NCBI RefSeq assembly: GCF_029428675.1
Contig: NZ_JAJNEL010000001.1
Span: 1,240,001-1,304,000 of the forward strand
Length of the DNA stretch: 64,000 nucleotides
Source: Streptomyces sp. JH14
GTDB lineage: Bacteria > Actinomycetota > Actinomycetes > Streptomycetales > Streptomycetaceae
Direction of reading: 5' to 3'
The translations under genes and the position numbers were made by a program. Below are positions 16,979 to 25,347 of this stretch, piece by piece. A model generated the notes under the pieces. The model made no database searches and was not told the origin of the DNA. It was given only the letters and a program-made list of their open reading frames with translations. Positions within the stretch are counted from its first letter, which is position 1. Every line of letters starts with the position of its first letter.

Positions 16979-18235
16979 ATGAGCGCATCTCAGCCCCCTC
17001 AGTCTCCCCTGTCTCCTGAGCACCCTGAGCCTCCTCAGGGCACCGACACCCCCACCCTTCTCGTCAAGATCTTCGGGAAGGACCGTCCCGGAATCACCGC
17101 CGGGCTCTTCGACACACTCGCCGCCTACTCGGTCGACGTCGTCGACATCGAGCAGGTCGTCACCCGTGGCCGCATCGTCCTGTGCGCGCTGGTCACCACC
17201 CCGACCGCGGGCGGTACCACCGAGGGCGATCTGCGGGCGACCGTGCACAGCTGGGCCGAATCGCTGAAGCTGCAGGCCGAGATCATCTCCGGCACCGGTG
17301 ACAACCGGCCCCGCGGATACGGGCGCTCCCATGTGACCGTGCTCGGGCACCCGCTGACCGCCGAGTCGACGGCTGCCATAGCGGCCAGGATCACGTCGAC
17401 GGGCGGCAACATCGACCGGATCTTCCGGCTGGCGAAGTACCCGGTCACGGCCGTCGAGTTCGCCGTGTCCGGCACCGGGACCGAGGAACTGCGGACCGCG
17501 CTGGCGACCGAGGCCGCAGGAATCGGGGTCGACGTGGCCGTCGTATCGGCCGGACTGAGCCGCCGTGCGCAGCGGCTGGTCGTCATGGATGTCGACTCGA
17601 CGCTCATCCAGGACGAGGTGATCGAGCTGTTCGCGGCCCACGCCGGCTGCGAGGACAAGGTCGCCGAGGTGACCGAGCAGGCGATGCGCGGCGAGCTCGA
17701 CTTCGAGCAGTCGCTGCACGCACGGGTGGCGCTGCTGGCGGGGCTCGATGCGTCGGTGGTGGACAAGGTGCGCGCCGAGGTGCGGCTGACCCCCGGTGCC
17801 CGCACGCTGATCCGTACGCTGAAGCGGCTCGGCTACCAAGTGGGCGTGGTCTCCGGCGGGTTCACCCAGGTCACCGACGATCTCAAGGAACGGCTCGGGC
17901 TCGACTTCGCCTCCGCCAACACCCTGGAGGTGGTCGACGGCAAGCTCACCGGCCGGGTCGTCGGCGACATCGTGGACCGGGCGGGCAAGGCCAGGCTGCT
18001 GCGCAGCTTCGCCGAGCAGGCCGGGGTGCCGCTGGCGCAGACCGTCGCGATCGGTGACGGTGCGAACGACCTGGACATGCTGAACACGGCCGGCCTCGGG
18101 GTCGCCTTCAATGCGAAGCCGGTCGTCCGCAAGGCCGCGCACACCGCGGTGAACGTGCCGTTCCTGGACACCGTGCTGTATCTGCTCGGGATCACCCGCG
18201 AGGAGGTCGAGGCCGCCGACGGTCACCAGGTCTGA
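16979..18235 (+). CDS. serB: phosphoserine phosphatase SerB with ACT domains
   Basis: A 418-aa cytosolic enzyme for the last step of serine synthesis (phosphoserine to serine plus phosphate). Two ACT regulatory domains (about 26-100 and 117-195) precede a HAD phosphatase domain with nucleophile D204 and acid/base D206 (MDVDSTLIQDE), SGGF near 289-292 and the metal motif GDGANDLDML near 362. Two ACT domains are typical of actinobacterial SerB and imply amino-acid feedback. The ATG at 16979 follows GGTGGAGGCACC. A terminator lies shortly after the stop. Confidence 0.96.
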   Translation: MSASQPPQSPLSPEHPEPPQGTDTPTLLVKIFGKDRPGITAGLFDTLAAYSVDVVDIEQVVTRGRIVLCALVTTPTAGGTTEGDLRATVHSWAESLKLQAEIISGTGDNRPRGYGRSHVTVLGHPLTAESTAAIAARITSTGGNIDRIFRLAKYPVTAVEFAVSGTGTEELRTALATEAAGIGVDVAVVSAGLSRRAQRLVVMDVDSTLIQDEVIELFAAHAGCEDKVAEVTEQAMRGELDFEQSLHARVALLAGLDASVVDKVRAEVRLTPGARTLIRTLKRLGYQVGVVSGGFTQVTDDLKERLGLDFASANTLEVVDGKLTGRVVGDIVDRAGKARLLRSFAEQAGVPLAQTVAIGDGANDLDMLNTAGLGVAFNAKPVVRKAAHTAVNVPFLDTVLYLLGITREEVEAADGHQV

Positions 18236-18268
18236 CCGACCGGCCTCGTGCCCGTGCGCACGGCACAG

Positions 18269-18312
18269 GCCCCGGCACTCGTGACCGAAGCGTCCCGGTG
18301 CCGGGGTCTTTC
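18269..18312 (+). terminator. terminator after serB
   Basis: CCCCGGCAC (18270-18278) pairs with GTGCCGGGG (18298-18306) across a 19-nt loop, followed by TCTTTCTCT. It also sits at the 3' end of the convergent sixA-like gene. Confidence 0.75.
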
Positions 18313-18328
18313 TCTGTACGGCGGCGCG

Positions 18329-18847
18329 TCAGTCGTTCGGCGTCCAGTACTCGACGAGCTTGCCCACCCCGTGCTCCACGCCCTTCCAGGAGCCGGAAAA
18401 CTCGATCACGGCGAACGCCGCGGTCGGGAAGCCGCCGCGGCTCATCCGGGCCAGGGCGTCGCCCTCCGCCGATCCGGCGAGGGCGTCCGCGACGGCGTGC
18501 ATGCCGGGGTTGTGGCCGATGAGCAGGAGATTGCGTACGTCGTCGGGGGTTTCGTTGAGCAGGGCGATCAGCTCGCCGAGGGAGGCCTCGTACAGCCGCT
18601 CCTCGTACACGGTCCTGGGCCGGTGAGGCATCTCGTGCACCGCCAGCTTCCAGGTCTCGCGCGTCCTGGCGGCGGTCGAGCAGAGGGCCAGATCGATGGT
18701 GACGCCGGAATCGACGAGTTTGCGGCCGGCTACCGGCGCATCCTTGCGGCCGCGCTCCGCGAGCGGCCTCTCATGGTCGGAGTCCTGCGACCATTCCGCC
18801 TTTGCATGCCTGAGTAGGACGATCCTGCGAGGTGTATCGACGCTCAT
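18329..18847 (-). CDS. SixA-type histidine phosphatase
   Basis: A 172-aa histidine-phosphatase-superfamily protein. The RHG-like motif LLRHAKAEW (R13, H14) and the second histidine H112 (LLLIGHNPGM) define the site; the short length fits the SixA branch, which dephosphorylates phosphohistidine in phosphorelays. No partner kinase is adjacent, so its substrate is unknown. ATG at 18847 is chosen because the conserved strand RRIVLLRHAK begins 7 residues later; the upstream in-frame extension is Arg-rich and not family-like. Confidence 0.92.
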   Translation of the reverse strand: MSVDTPRRIVLLRHAKAEWSQDSDHERPLAERGRKDAPVAGRKLVDSGVTIDLALCSTAARTRETWKLAVHEMPHRPRTVYEERLYEASLGELIALLNETPDDVRNLLLIGHNPGMHAVADALAGSAEGDALARMSRGGFPTAAFAVIEFSGSWKGVEHGVGKLVEYWTPND

Positions 18848-18921
18848 ACACCTCAGCTTCGCACGAAATGTGCCGCCCGGCGCAGGGTGTTGGAGGGCTT
18901 CCCCACCGAGGGTGAACGACG

Positions 18922-19128
18922 TCAGAGGGTCAGCAGGTCGACGATGCGCGCGAGCAACTGACCGATCGCCGGATCGGTCGTCGCGGCGTGCGCCTCGCCG
19001 GAACCCGAGATCAGCAGCAGCAGCGCGGCGAACGCGACCGCGGGCAGCGCGATGGCCCACCACGGCAGCCTGACCTCGACACCGGCCGAGGCCGGGCGGG
19101 GGGATCGGGTGTGCGTACGGGCCGCCAT
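18922..19128 (-). CDS. small single-span membrane protein, unknown
   Basis: A 68-aa protein with a basic N-terminus, one membrane helix (about residues 22-41, LPWWAIALPAVAFAALLLLI) and a short C-terminal tail that may end in an amphipathic helix. The strong ribosome site GGAGGCGGAC just before the ATG and the codon bias argue that it is real. A segment GEAHAATTDP could be a signal-peptidase site, so it may be secreted instead. It lies 74 bp upstream of the sixA-like gene on the same strand. Confidence 0.7.
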   Translation of the reverse strand: MAARTHTRSPRPASAGVEVRLPWWAIALPAVAFAALLLLISGSGEAHAATTDPAIGQLLARIVDLLTL

Positions 19129-19274
19129 GTCCGCCTCCGTGGGTCATCGGTGCTGATACCCAGAACCTACGGATACGGGGGCGCCGGTCCCATCCGGTGA
19201 CCCACCCACTTCACCCTGACCCTGGCCCCCTAGGGGAAGGTGGTGCTGGCCCCACCATCGGCCCCGGAGGCGGC

Positions 19275-19310
19275 GTTGCGCGCGAGGTGTCGGTTGCGCG
19301 CGAGGTGTCA
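19275..19310. repeat. tandem 18-bp direct repeat
   Basis: GTTGCGCGCGAGGTGTCG (19275-19292) is followed directly by GTTGCGCGCGAGGTGTCA (19293-19310); 17 of 18 bases match. The second copy includes the stop codon of the 38-aa gene. Probably replication slippage. Confidence 0.85.
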
Positions 19311-19424
19311 GGGGGAAGCGATCGAGGCGATCACTCCGATGATCACCGAGATCAAGAGCATCGCCCCGAGCACGAGGAGAAGCTTCTTCTGTCCGTTCTG
19401 CGGATTCGGGTCAAGGACTGGCAT
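19308..19424 (-). CDS. SGM_5486-type transporter-associated small membrane protein
   Basis: A 38-aa protein, MPVLDPNPQNGQKKLLLVLG then one hydrophobic helix ending ASIASP. It fits the tiny 'transporter-associated' protein family found beside MFS exporters in Streptomyces, and an MFS gene ends 17 bp upstream on the same strand. The polar N-terminal 14 residues (Pro/Asn/Gln-rich) are its distinctive part. It may act as a small partner of the transporter; that is inferred from conservation of the pairing. Confidence 0.8.
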   Translation of the reverse strand: MPVLDPNPQNGQKKLLLVLGAMLLISVIIGVIASIASP

Positions 19425-19441
19425 GGAGCCAGTCTCGCATC

Positions 19442-20749
19442 TCAGCATTCGTCCTCGATCGTCCGGTCCCGTCCGGCGAGGATGCCTGCCACCGTCTGCG
19501 GCACCATCAGCCCGGCCATCAGCGCGATGGGCAGCCCCCAGCCGCCGCTGTGCTGGTACAGCACGCCGACGAGCAGCGGGCCGGGGATCGAGATCAGATA
19601 GCCGGTGGACTGGGCGAACGCGGAGAGCCGGACCACCCCGGCGCCGCTGCGGGTCCGCATGCCGATCATGGTGAGGGCGAGCGGGAAGGCGCAGTTGGCG
19701 ATGCCGAGGAGCAGCGCCCAGGCCCAGGCGCCGCCGACCGGTGCGAGGTAGAGGCCCGCGTAGCCGACGAGGCCGCAGGCACTGAGGAGGACGACGATCG
19801 GGCCCTGGCTCTTCATCCGGCCGGCGACCCGGGGGATGACGAAGGCGAGCGGCACGCCCATGGCCATGGTCACGGCGAGCAGGACACCCGCCGTGCCGGC
19901 CGAGACCCCGGCGTCGCGGAAGATCTGCGGCAGCCATCCCATGGTGATGTACGCGGCGGTGGCCTGCAGGCCGAAGAAGCAGGCAAGACCCCAGGCGGTG
20001 CGGCTGCGGGTGATCCGCAGGACCGGGGCGTCCCCCTGCTGCGGGGCGGCGGCCCGTCCGGGGGCGTTCTTCCGGTCCCGTACCTGCGGGATCCAGGGCA
20101 GGACCGCGGCGGCGGCGAGCGCGGCCCAGATGCCGAGGCCGGCCTTCCAGTTGCCGCCGAGGGCGTCGGTCATGGGCACGGTGACCGCTGCGGCGAGTGC
20201 GGTGCCGAGGGCGAGCGCCATCGAGTAGAGGCCGGTCATGGAACCGACCCGGTCCGGGAACCAGCGCTTGACGATCACGGGCATCAGGACGTTGCTGACG
20301 GCTATGCCCATGAGGGCGAGCGCACTGGCTGCGAGGAAGCCTGCCGTGGAGCCGACGAGCGGCCGGATCACCAGGCCGGCCGCGATGGCGGCCATGCCGG
20401 CGCAGACGACCGCGCCGGGGCCGAAGCGGCGCGCGAGGCGCGGCGCCATGATGCCGAAGATCGCGAAACAGAGCGGCGGTACGGAGGTGAGGACGCCTGC
20501 GACGCTGCCGCTCATGTGCAGCCCGTCCCGTACGTCTTCGAGGAGGGCGCCGAGGCTGGTGATGGCGGGGCGGAGGTTGAGCGCGGTGAGGACGAGACCG
20601 ACGGTGACCAGACGGAGCATCCAGGCGCTGGGACCCGTGGTGGTCTGCGGGGCTGCCGTGGCACCTCTGTCGGAGGAGGCGTACGCCGTGGCGGTGGGGC
20701 TGGTCCGGGTCGAGGTCCGGGTCCGGTGCTGGGTCTCGTCTTCGGGCAT
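19442..20749 (-). CDS. MFS transporter (CynX/NimT-like)
   Basis: A 435-aa transporter with 12 predicted helices over residues about 45-425, beginning VTVGLVLTALNLRPAITSLG, the typical opening of the CynX/NimT subfamily (cyanate/nitroimidazole-type permeases). The substrate is unknown. The start is placed at ATG 20749: a consensus TATGAT (20757-20762, minus strand) ends 7 nt before it, so the mRNA is probably leaderless. In-frame ATGs at 20758 and 20761 would lie inside that -10. It is divergent from a GntR regulator, whose likely operator abuts this -10. Confidence 0.92.
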   Translation of the reverse strand: MPEDETQHRTRTSTRTSPTATAYASSDRGATAAPQTTTGPSAWMLRLVTVGLVLTALNLRPAITSLGALLEDVRDGLHMSGSVAGVLTSVPPLCFAIFGIMAPRLARRFGPGAVVCAGMAAIAAGLVIRPLVGSTAGFLAASALALMGIAVSNVLMPVIVKRWFPDRVGSMTGLYSMALALGTALAAAVTVPMTDALGGNWKAGLGIWAALAAAAVLPWIPQVRDRKNAPGRAAAPQQGDAPVLRITRSRTAWGLACFFGLQATAAYITMGWLPQIFRDAGVSAGTAGVLLAVTMAMGVPLAFVIPRVAGRMKSQGPIVVLLSACGLVGYAGLYLAPVGGAWAWALLLGIANCAFPLALTMIGMRTRSGAGVVRLSAFAQSTGYLISIPGPLLVGVLYQHSGGWGLPIALMAGLMVPQTVAGILAGRDRTIEDEC

Positions 20750-20756
20750 GTAGTCC

Positions 20757-20788
20757 ATCATAGAATCATGGGATGATTGGTTGTCCAC
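20757..20788 (-). promoter_or_regulatory. MFS promoter with overlapping GntR-type operator
   Basis: On the minus strand TGGACA (20782-20787) and TATGAT (20757-20762) form a promoter with a 19-nt spacer. Between them lies the palindrome AATCAT-GGG-ATGATT (20764-20778). A dimeric repressor bound there would block RNA polymerase. The adjacent divergent GntR/FadR gene is the obvious candidate. Confidence 0.65.
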
Positions 20789-20870
20789 TCGCGGGAGAGC
20801 CTTCGGAAACCGCCGGTCAACACGAGTACCGGAGAATCCGCAAGCCCCGAGGATCCGAGCAAGGAGCATC

Positions 20871-21545
20871 ATGGCGCTGACGTCTCCGCGGCGTTCGGCA
20901 CTCGCCGACCAGGTGATCGCCCAGCTGAGGAATCAGATCACCTCGGGCGAGTGGCCCGTCGGTTCGCGGATTCCGACCGAACCCGAGCTGGTGGAGCAGC
21001 TGGGGGTGGCCCGCAACACCGTCCGCGAGGCCGTGCGCGCGCTCGCGCACAACGGGCTGCTGGACATCCGCCAGGGGTCGGGTACGTATGTCGTCGCCAC
21101 CAGCGAGCTGGCCGGGGTGATGCACCGCCGGTTCGCGTCCGCCGATCCCCGGCATGTCGCCGAGCTGCGCTCGACGCTGGAGTCGTCGGCGGCCCGGCTG
21201 GCGGCCACGCGGCGCACCGAGCGCGATCTGAAGCAGCTGGACGCGCTCATGGTGCGCCGCGAGGAGACCTGGGCCGCGGGGGACGTGGAGGCGTTCGTGG
21301 CCGCGGACGCGACGCTGCATCTGGCCGTGGTCGCCGCCTCGCACAACGACGTGCTGACCGGTCTCTACGCCGACCTGGGGGATCTGCTGCGCGACTATCT
21401 CCGGGGCGATGTCGGGCACGAGCTGCGGCCCGAGAACCACATGGACCATGCACGGCTGGTCGAGGCCATCCGGGCCGGTGATCCGGAGACTGCGGCCGCC
21501 GAGGCCGCGAGTCATGCGCTGAGCTGTCTGGTCGACCGGGCCTGA
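20871..21545 (+). CDS. GntR family (FadR-type) transcriptional regulator
   Basis: A 224-aa regulator. The N-terminal winged helix-turn-helix (about 8-75; IPTEPELVEQLGVARNTVREAVRAL) and C-terminal all-helical FCD ligand domain (about 88-215, with the metal-type residues D, H and H spread through it) define the FadR subgroup. The ATG at 20871 follows AAGGAGCATC; an open upstream extension to 20781 would run into the operator region. It probably senses the cargo of the divergent MFS transporter and represses it. Confidence 0.93.
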   Translation: MALTSPRRSALADQVIAQLRNQITSGEWPVGSRIPTEPELVEQLGVARNTVREAVRALAHNGLLDIRQGSGTYVVATSELAGVMHRRFASADPRHVAELRSTLESSAARLAATRRTERDLKQLDALMVRREETWAAGDVEAFVAADATLHLAVVAASHNDVLTGLYADLGDLLRDYLRGDVGHELRPENHMDHARLVEAIRAGDPETAAAEAASHALSCLVDRA

Positions 21546-21560
21546 TCCGGACGAGCGGTT

Positions 21561-21923
21561 CTACACCCGTTCGTGGGTGACCCAGACGGAGGCGACTTCC
21601 TTCCAGCAGCGGTCGTCGAGCCGCACCGTCTGCCCGGGAGCGACCTCGACGGGTATGCCGTCCGCGTCTATGTCCCACCAGCGGTCGCATTCGGTGTGCA
21701 GCTGTACGCGGTCGATGGAGGGGTACGGATTGTGGCAGTAGGCGATCACCCGGGATCCCTGGACCGACGTACGGCAGTCGGCCCCGTACGGGTCCGGGAC
21801 GGGCGCGGCGGGCGCGGACGCCCCGAAGCGCCCCATGCCGGACAGGCCCAGGGGGGCGACAAGTGCGGCGACGGCGACCGAGGCCGCCAGCAGGGCCCAG
21901 GTTCGGCGACGTGTGGGGCGCAC
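21561..21923 (-). CDS. secreted or membrane-anchored protein, unknown
   Basis: A 120-aa protein. A basic N-terminus and hydrophobic segment (residues about 8-25, TWALLAASVAVAALVAPLG) form a signal peptide or anchor. The mature part has four cysteines (YGADC, VIAYCH, TECDRW, DDRCW), suggesting two disulfides. No family is recognised. GTG at 21923 is preferred because GGGGAGGAGATC precedes it; an in-frame GTG at 21968 lacks such a site. Confidence 0.7.
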   Translation of the reverse strand: MRPTRRRTWALLAASVAVAALVAPLGLSGMGRFGASAPAAPVPDPYGADCRTSVQGSRVIAYCHNPYPSIDRVQLHTECDRWWDIDADGIPVEVAPGQTVRLDDRCWKEVASVWVTHERV

Positions 21924-22029
21924 AGCGATCTCCTCCCCGCAGCCCGACCAAAAGTCCGGTTCCACCACATTCTGCGGTGGAACGACCTTCTTTTCGACTT
22001 GAGCGGGTGAACCCGGGGCGGAGACGCAC

Positions 22030-22071
22030 CGCGGCCGCGCACCATCTCCTCGGAGGTGGTACGCGGCCGTG
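22030..22071 (-). terminator. hairpin downstream of fabI
   Basis: The sequence GCGGCCGCGCACCA pairs with TGGTACGCGGCCGT (22030-22071, one or two mismatches) 21 bp after the fabI stop. It is a typical GC-rich Streptomyces terminator ending the fabG-fabI unit. Confidence 0.75.
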
Positions 22072-22091
22072 TCGTGCGGGGTCGTACGAGG

Positions 22092-22859
22092 TCAGGCGCC
22101 CATCATGTGCACGCCACCGTCGACGTGGATGATCTCGCCCGTGGTCTTCGGGAAGAAGTCGGAGAGCAGGGCGACGACACCACGGCCGGCGGGCTCCGGG
22201 TCGGCCATGTTCCAGGCGAGCGGGGAACGGGTGTTCCAGACGTCCGCGAGCTCCGTGAAGCCGGGGATGGACTTGGCGGCCATCGAGCCGATCGGTCCGG
22301 CCGAGATCAGGTTGCAGCGGATGTGGTCCTTGCCCAGGTCGCGGGCGAGGTAGCGGGAGGTGGCCTCCAGCGCGGCCTTGGCCGGGCCCATCCAGTCGTA
22401 CTGCGGCCAGGCGAACTGCGCGTCGAAGGTGAGGCCGACGATCGAGCCGCCCTCGCTCATCAGCGGCTTGCAGGCCATGGCGAGCGACTTCAGCGAGAAC
22501 GCCGAGACGTGCATCGCGGTGGCGACGGACTCGAACGGCGTGTTGAGGAAGTTGCCGCCGAGCGCGTCCTGCGGCGCGAAGCCGATGGAGTGGACGACGC
22601 CGTCCAGCGAACCGAGCTCGTCACGGACCAGGCCCGCGAGCCGGTCCAGGTGCTCGGTGTTGGTCACGTCCAGCTCGATGACCTTGGCGGGCTTGGGCAG
22701 CTTCTTGGCGATGCGCTCCGTCAGCGTGGGCCGGGGGAAGGCGGTCAGGATGACTTCGGCGCCCTGCTCCTGTGCCACCTTGGCGGTGTGGAAGGCGATG
22801 GACGACTCCATCAGCACACCGGTGATGAGAATGCGCTTGCCGTCGAGGATTCCGCTCAT
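22092..22859 (-). CDS. fabI: enoyl-ACP reductase (FabI/InhA type)
   Basis: A 255-aa NADH-dependent enoyl-acyl-carrier-protein reductase, the final step of each fatty-acid elongation cycle. The SDR fold carries the divergent glycine motif ITGVLMESSIA (residues about 13-23), HSIGFAP near 92-98, and the FabI Tyr-x6-Lys pair (Y158 in the segment YDWMGPAK, K165). The C-terminal VDGGVHMMGA is typical. It starts 5 bp after the fabG stop, so the two form an operon. Confidence 0.96.
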   Translation of the reverse strand: MSGILDGKRILITGVLMESSIAFHTAKVAQEQGAEVILTAFPRPTLTERIAKKLPKPAKVIELDVTNTEHLDRLAGLVRDELGSLDGVVHSIGFAPQDALGGNFLNTPFESVATAMHVSAFSLKSLAMACKPLMSEGGSIVGLTFDAQFAWPQYDWMGPAKAALEATSRYLARDLGKDHIRCNLISAGPIGSMAAKSIPGFTELADVWNTRSPLAWNMADPEPAGRGVVALLSDFFPKTTGEIIHVDGGVHMMGA

Positions 22860-22864
22860 GCTGA

Positions 22865-23584
22865 TCAGTGACCCATGCCCAATCCGCCGTCAACGGGGAT
22901 GACGGCTCCAGTGATGTACGACGCGTCGTCGGAGGCGAGGAAGCGCACCGCGGCGGCGATCTCCTCGGGCCGCGCGTAGCGCGCGAGCGGCACCTGGGCG
23001 ACGATGCCCTTGCGCTGCTCCTCGGTGAGCACCTGGGTCATGTCGGTGTCGACAAAACCGGGCGCGACGACGTTGAAAGTGATGTTCCGCGAGCCGAGCT
23101 CGCGCGCCAGCGACCGGGCGAATCCGACCAGACCGGCCTTGGAGGCGGCGTAGTTGGCCTGCCCTGCCGAGCCGAGGAGGCCGACGACGGAGGAGATGAG
23201 GACGACGCGGCCCTTCTTGGCGCGCAGCATGCCGCGGTTGGCGCGCTTGACGACCCGGAAGGTGCCGGTGAGGTTGGTGTCGAGTACGGACGTGAAGTCC
23301 TCCTCGGACATCCGCATCAGCAACTGGTCCTTGGTGATACCGGCGTTGGCGACCAGTACTTCGACGGGACCGTGCTTCTCCTCGATCTCCTTGTAGGCCT
23401 GCTCCACCTGTTCGCCGTCGGTGATGTCGCACCGGACGGCCAGGACGCCCGCCTCGGTGAGGGCCTGGGGCGGCTCGCCCGAGCGGTACGTGATCGCGAC
23501 CTTGTCGCCGTTGTCGGCGAAAGCGCGGGCGATGGCGAGGCCGATGCCCCGGTTTCCTCCGGTGACGAGAACCGAGCGGCTCAA
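22865..23584 (-). CDS. fabG: 3-oxoacyl-ACP reductase FabG
   Basis: A 239-aa NADPH-dependent ketoacyl-ACP reductase. TGGNRGIG (about 8-15), NAG near 87, catalytic Ser in LISSVVG and YAASK (about 152-156) are all present, ending with IPVDGGLGMGH. The start is a rare TTG at 23584, supported by AAAGGG 7-8 nt upstream and by the family N-terminus (SRSVLVTGG). It is transcribed with fabI and divergent from tldD across a 239-bp promoter region that holds no other gene. Confidence 0.96.
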   Translation of the reverse strand: MSRSVLVTGGNRGIGLAIARAFADNGDKVAITYRSGEPPQALTEAGVLAVRCDITDGEQVEQAYKEIEEKHGPVEVLVANAGITKDQLLMRMSEEDFTSVLDTNLTGTFRVVKRANRGMLRAKKGRVVLISSVVGLLGSAGQANYAASKAGLVGFARSLARELGSRNITFNVVAPGFVDTDMTQVLTEEQRKGIVAQVPLARYARPEEIAAAVRFLASDDASYITGAVIPVDGGLGMGH

Positions 23585-23823
23585 CGGATCACCCTTTCGA
23601 TAGCGGTCTGGTACCTCGAAAACCTATCGCTACCAGGTGCTCCAGGGGGAATCGGCCCCTGACAGTGGCTTCCACGACGCACTGTGGGGTTCCTACAGTG
23701 CGACACCCCGCACCGTCGGGCCCGCCATGGAAAATCACGGGAAAACCAAGGGCCCCTGACGGGCTCGCGGCGCATGATTCACTGCGGAGACACATCGCAC
23801 AGGTCGAGAAGGGGAAAGCCGAC

Positions 23824-25347
23824 GTGCCCCATGAGGTAGATCAGTCATTCCTGGCCCTGCCGCTACGGGCCCTCGCCGACGCGGCGCTCGCCCGGGCCCG
23901 CGCGCTGGGCGCCACGCATGCGGACTTCCGCTTCGAGCGGGTGCGCAGTGCGTCCTGGCGGCTGCGGGACGCCCGGCCCGCCGGGACGTCGGACACCACC
24001 GATCTCGGGTACGCGGTCCGGGTGGTGCACGGCGGGGCGTGGGGGTTCGCGTCGGGGGTCGATCTGACCATGGACGCCGCGGCGAAGGTCGCGTCCCAGG
24101 CGGTCGCCATGGCGAAGCTGTCGGCGAAGGTGATCGCGGCGGCGGGCTCGGACGAGCGTGTGGAGCTGGCGGACGAGCCGGTGCACGGTGAGCGGACCTG
24201 GGTGTCGGCGTACGACGTCGACCCGTTCTCCGTACCGGACGAGGAGAAGGCGGGGCTGCTGGCCGAGTGGAGCAGCAGGCTGCTGGGCGCCGAGGGCGTC
24301 GCGCATGTGGACGCCTCGCTCATGACCGTCCACGAGAACAAGTTCTACGCGGATACGGCCGGAACCGTCACCACACAGCAGCGGGTACGGCTGCATCCGC
24401 AGTTCACCGCGGTCGCCGTGGACGGGACGACCGGTGAGTTCGACTCGATGCGGACCATCGCGCCGCCGGTCGGGCGGGGCTGGGAGTACCTCACGGGCAC
24501 CGGCTGGGACTGGGACTCCGAGCTGGAGCGGATCCCCGGGCTGCTCGCCGAGAAGATGCGGGCGCCGAGCGTCGAGGCGGGGAGGTACGACCTGGTCGTC
24601 GACCCGTCGAATCTCTGGCTGACGATCCACGAGTCGATCGGGCATGCTACCGAACTCGACCGGGCGCTGGGGTACGAGGCGGCGTACGCCGGGACCTCGT
24701 TCGCCACCTTCGACCAGCTGGGCAAGCTGGCGTACGGCTCCCCCGTGATGAATGTGACGGGCGACCGCACCGCCGAGCACGGGCTCGCGACCGTCGGGTA
24801 CGACGACGAGGGTGTCGAGGGCCAGTCCTGGGACCTGATCAAGGACGGAACGCTGGTCGGCTACCAGCTGGACCGGCGGATCGCGAAGCTGACGGGTCTC
24901 GGGCGGTCCAACGGGTGCGCGTACGCGGACTCGCCGGGCCATGTTCCCGTCCAGCGGATGGCGAACGTGTCGCTGCAGCCGGATCCGGGCGGGCTGTCCA
25001 CCGAGGACCTGATCGGCGGGGTGGAGCGCGGCATCTATGTGGTCGGCGACCGGTCCTGGTCGATCGACATGCAGCGCTACAACTTCCAGTTCACCGGACA
25101 GCGGTTCTTCCGCATCGAGAACGGCAGGCTGGCCGGTCAGCTGCGCGACGTCGCGTACCAGGCGACGACGACGGACTTCTGGGGCTCGATGGAGAAGGTC
25201 GGCGGCCCGCAGACGTACGTCCTGGGCGGCGCCTTCAACTGCGGCAAGGCCCAGCCGGGCCAGGTCGCGGCCGTCTCGCACGGCTGTCCCTCCGCCCTCT
25301 TCCGAGGCGTGAACATCCTCAACACGACGCAGGAGGCGGGCCGATGA
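23824..25347 (+). CDS. tldD: TldD family metalloprotease
   Basis: A 507-aa TldD protein. TldD/TldE heterodimers degrade unfolded peptides and trim leader peptides of some RiPPs. The metal-binding HExxxH motif is present as HESIGH (H269, E270, H274), with a further conserved Cys region near the C-terminus (GAFNCGKAQPGQ). It starts at GTG 23824 after AAGGGGAAA; an open upstream extension lacks family similarity. The stop overlaps the tldE start (ATGA). No RiPP precursor gene is evident in the window. Confidence 0.93.
   Translation: MPHEVDQSFLALPLRALADAALARARALGATHADFRFERVRSASWRLRDARPAGTSDTTDLGYAVRVVHGGAWGFASGVDLTMDAAAKVASQAVAMAKLSAKVIAAAGSDERVELADEPVHGERTWVSAYDVDPFSVPDEEKAGLLAEWSSRLLGAEGVAHVDASLMTVHENKFYADTAGTVTTQQRVRLHPQFTAVAVDGTTGEFDSMRTIAPPVGRGWEYLTGTGWDWDSELERIPGLLAEKMRAPSVEAGRYDLVVDPSNLWLTIHESIGHATELDRALGYEAAYAGTSFATFDQLGKLAYGSPVMNVTGDRTAEHGLATVGYDDEGVEGQSWDLIKDGTLVGYQLDRRIAKLTGLGRSNGCAYADSPGHVPVQRMANVSLQPDPGGLSTEDLIGGVERGIYVVGDRSWSIDMQRYNFQFTGQRFFRIENGRLAGQLRDVAYQATTTDFWGSMEKVGGPQTYVLGGAFNCGKAQPGQVAAVSHGCPSALFRGVNILNTTQEAGR

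Noticed and set aside
15068..18226. 1052-aa open frame on the minus strand
   Set aside because: Antisense to the streptophobe and serB genes; Arg/His/Pro-rich low-complexity translation typical of a shadow frame in high-GC DNA.
19227..19236. CCCCTAGGGG palindrome as a MerR-type operator
   Set aside because: Only 10 bp, outer arms do not match, no MerR-family gene nearby and no gene clearly starting there.
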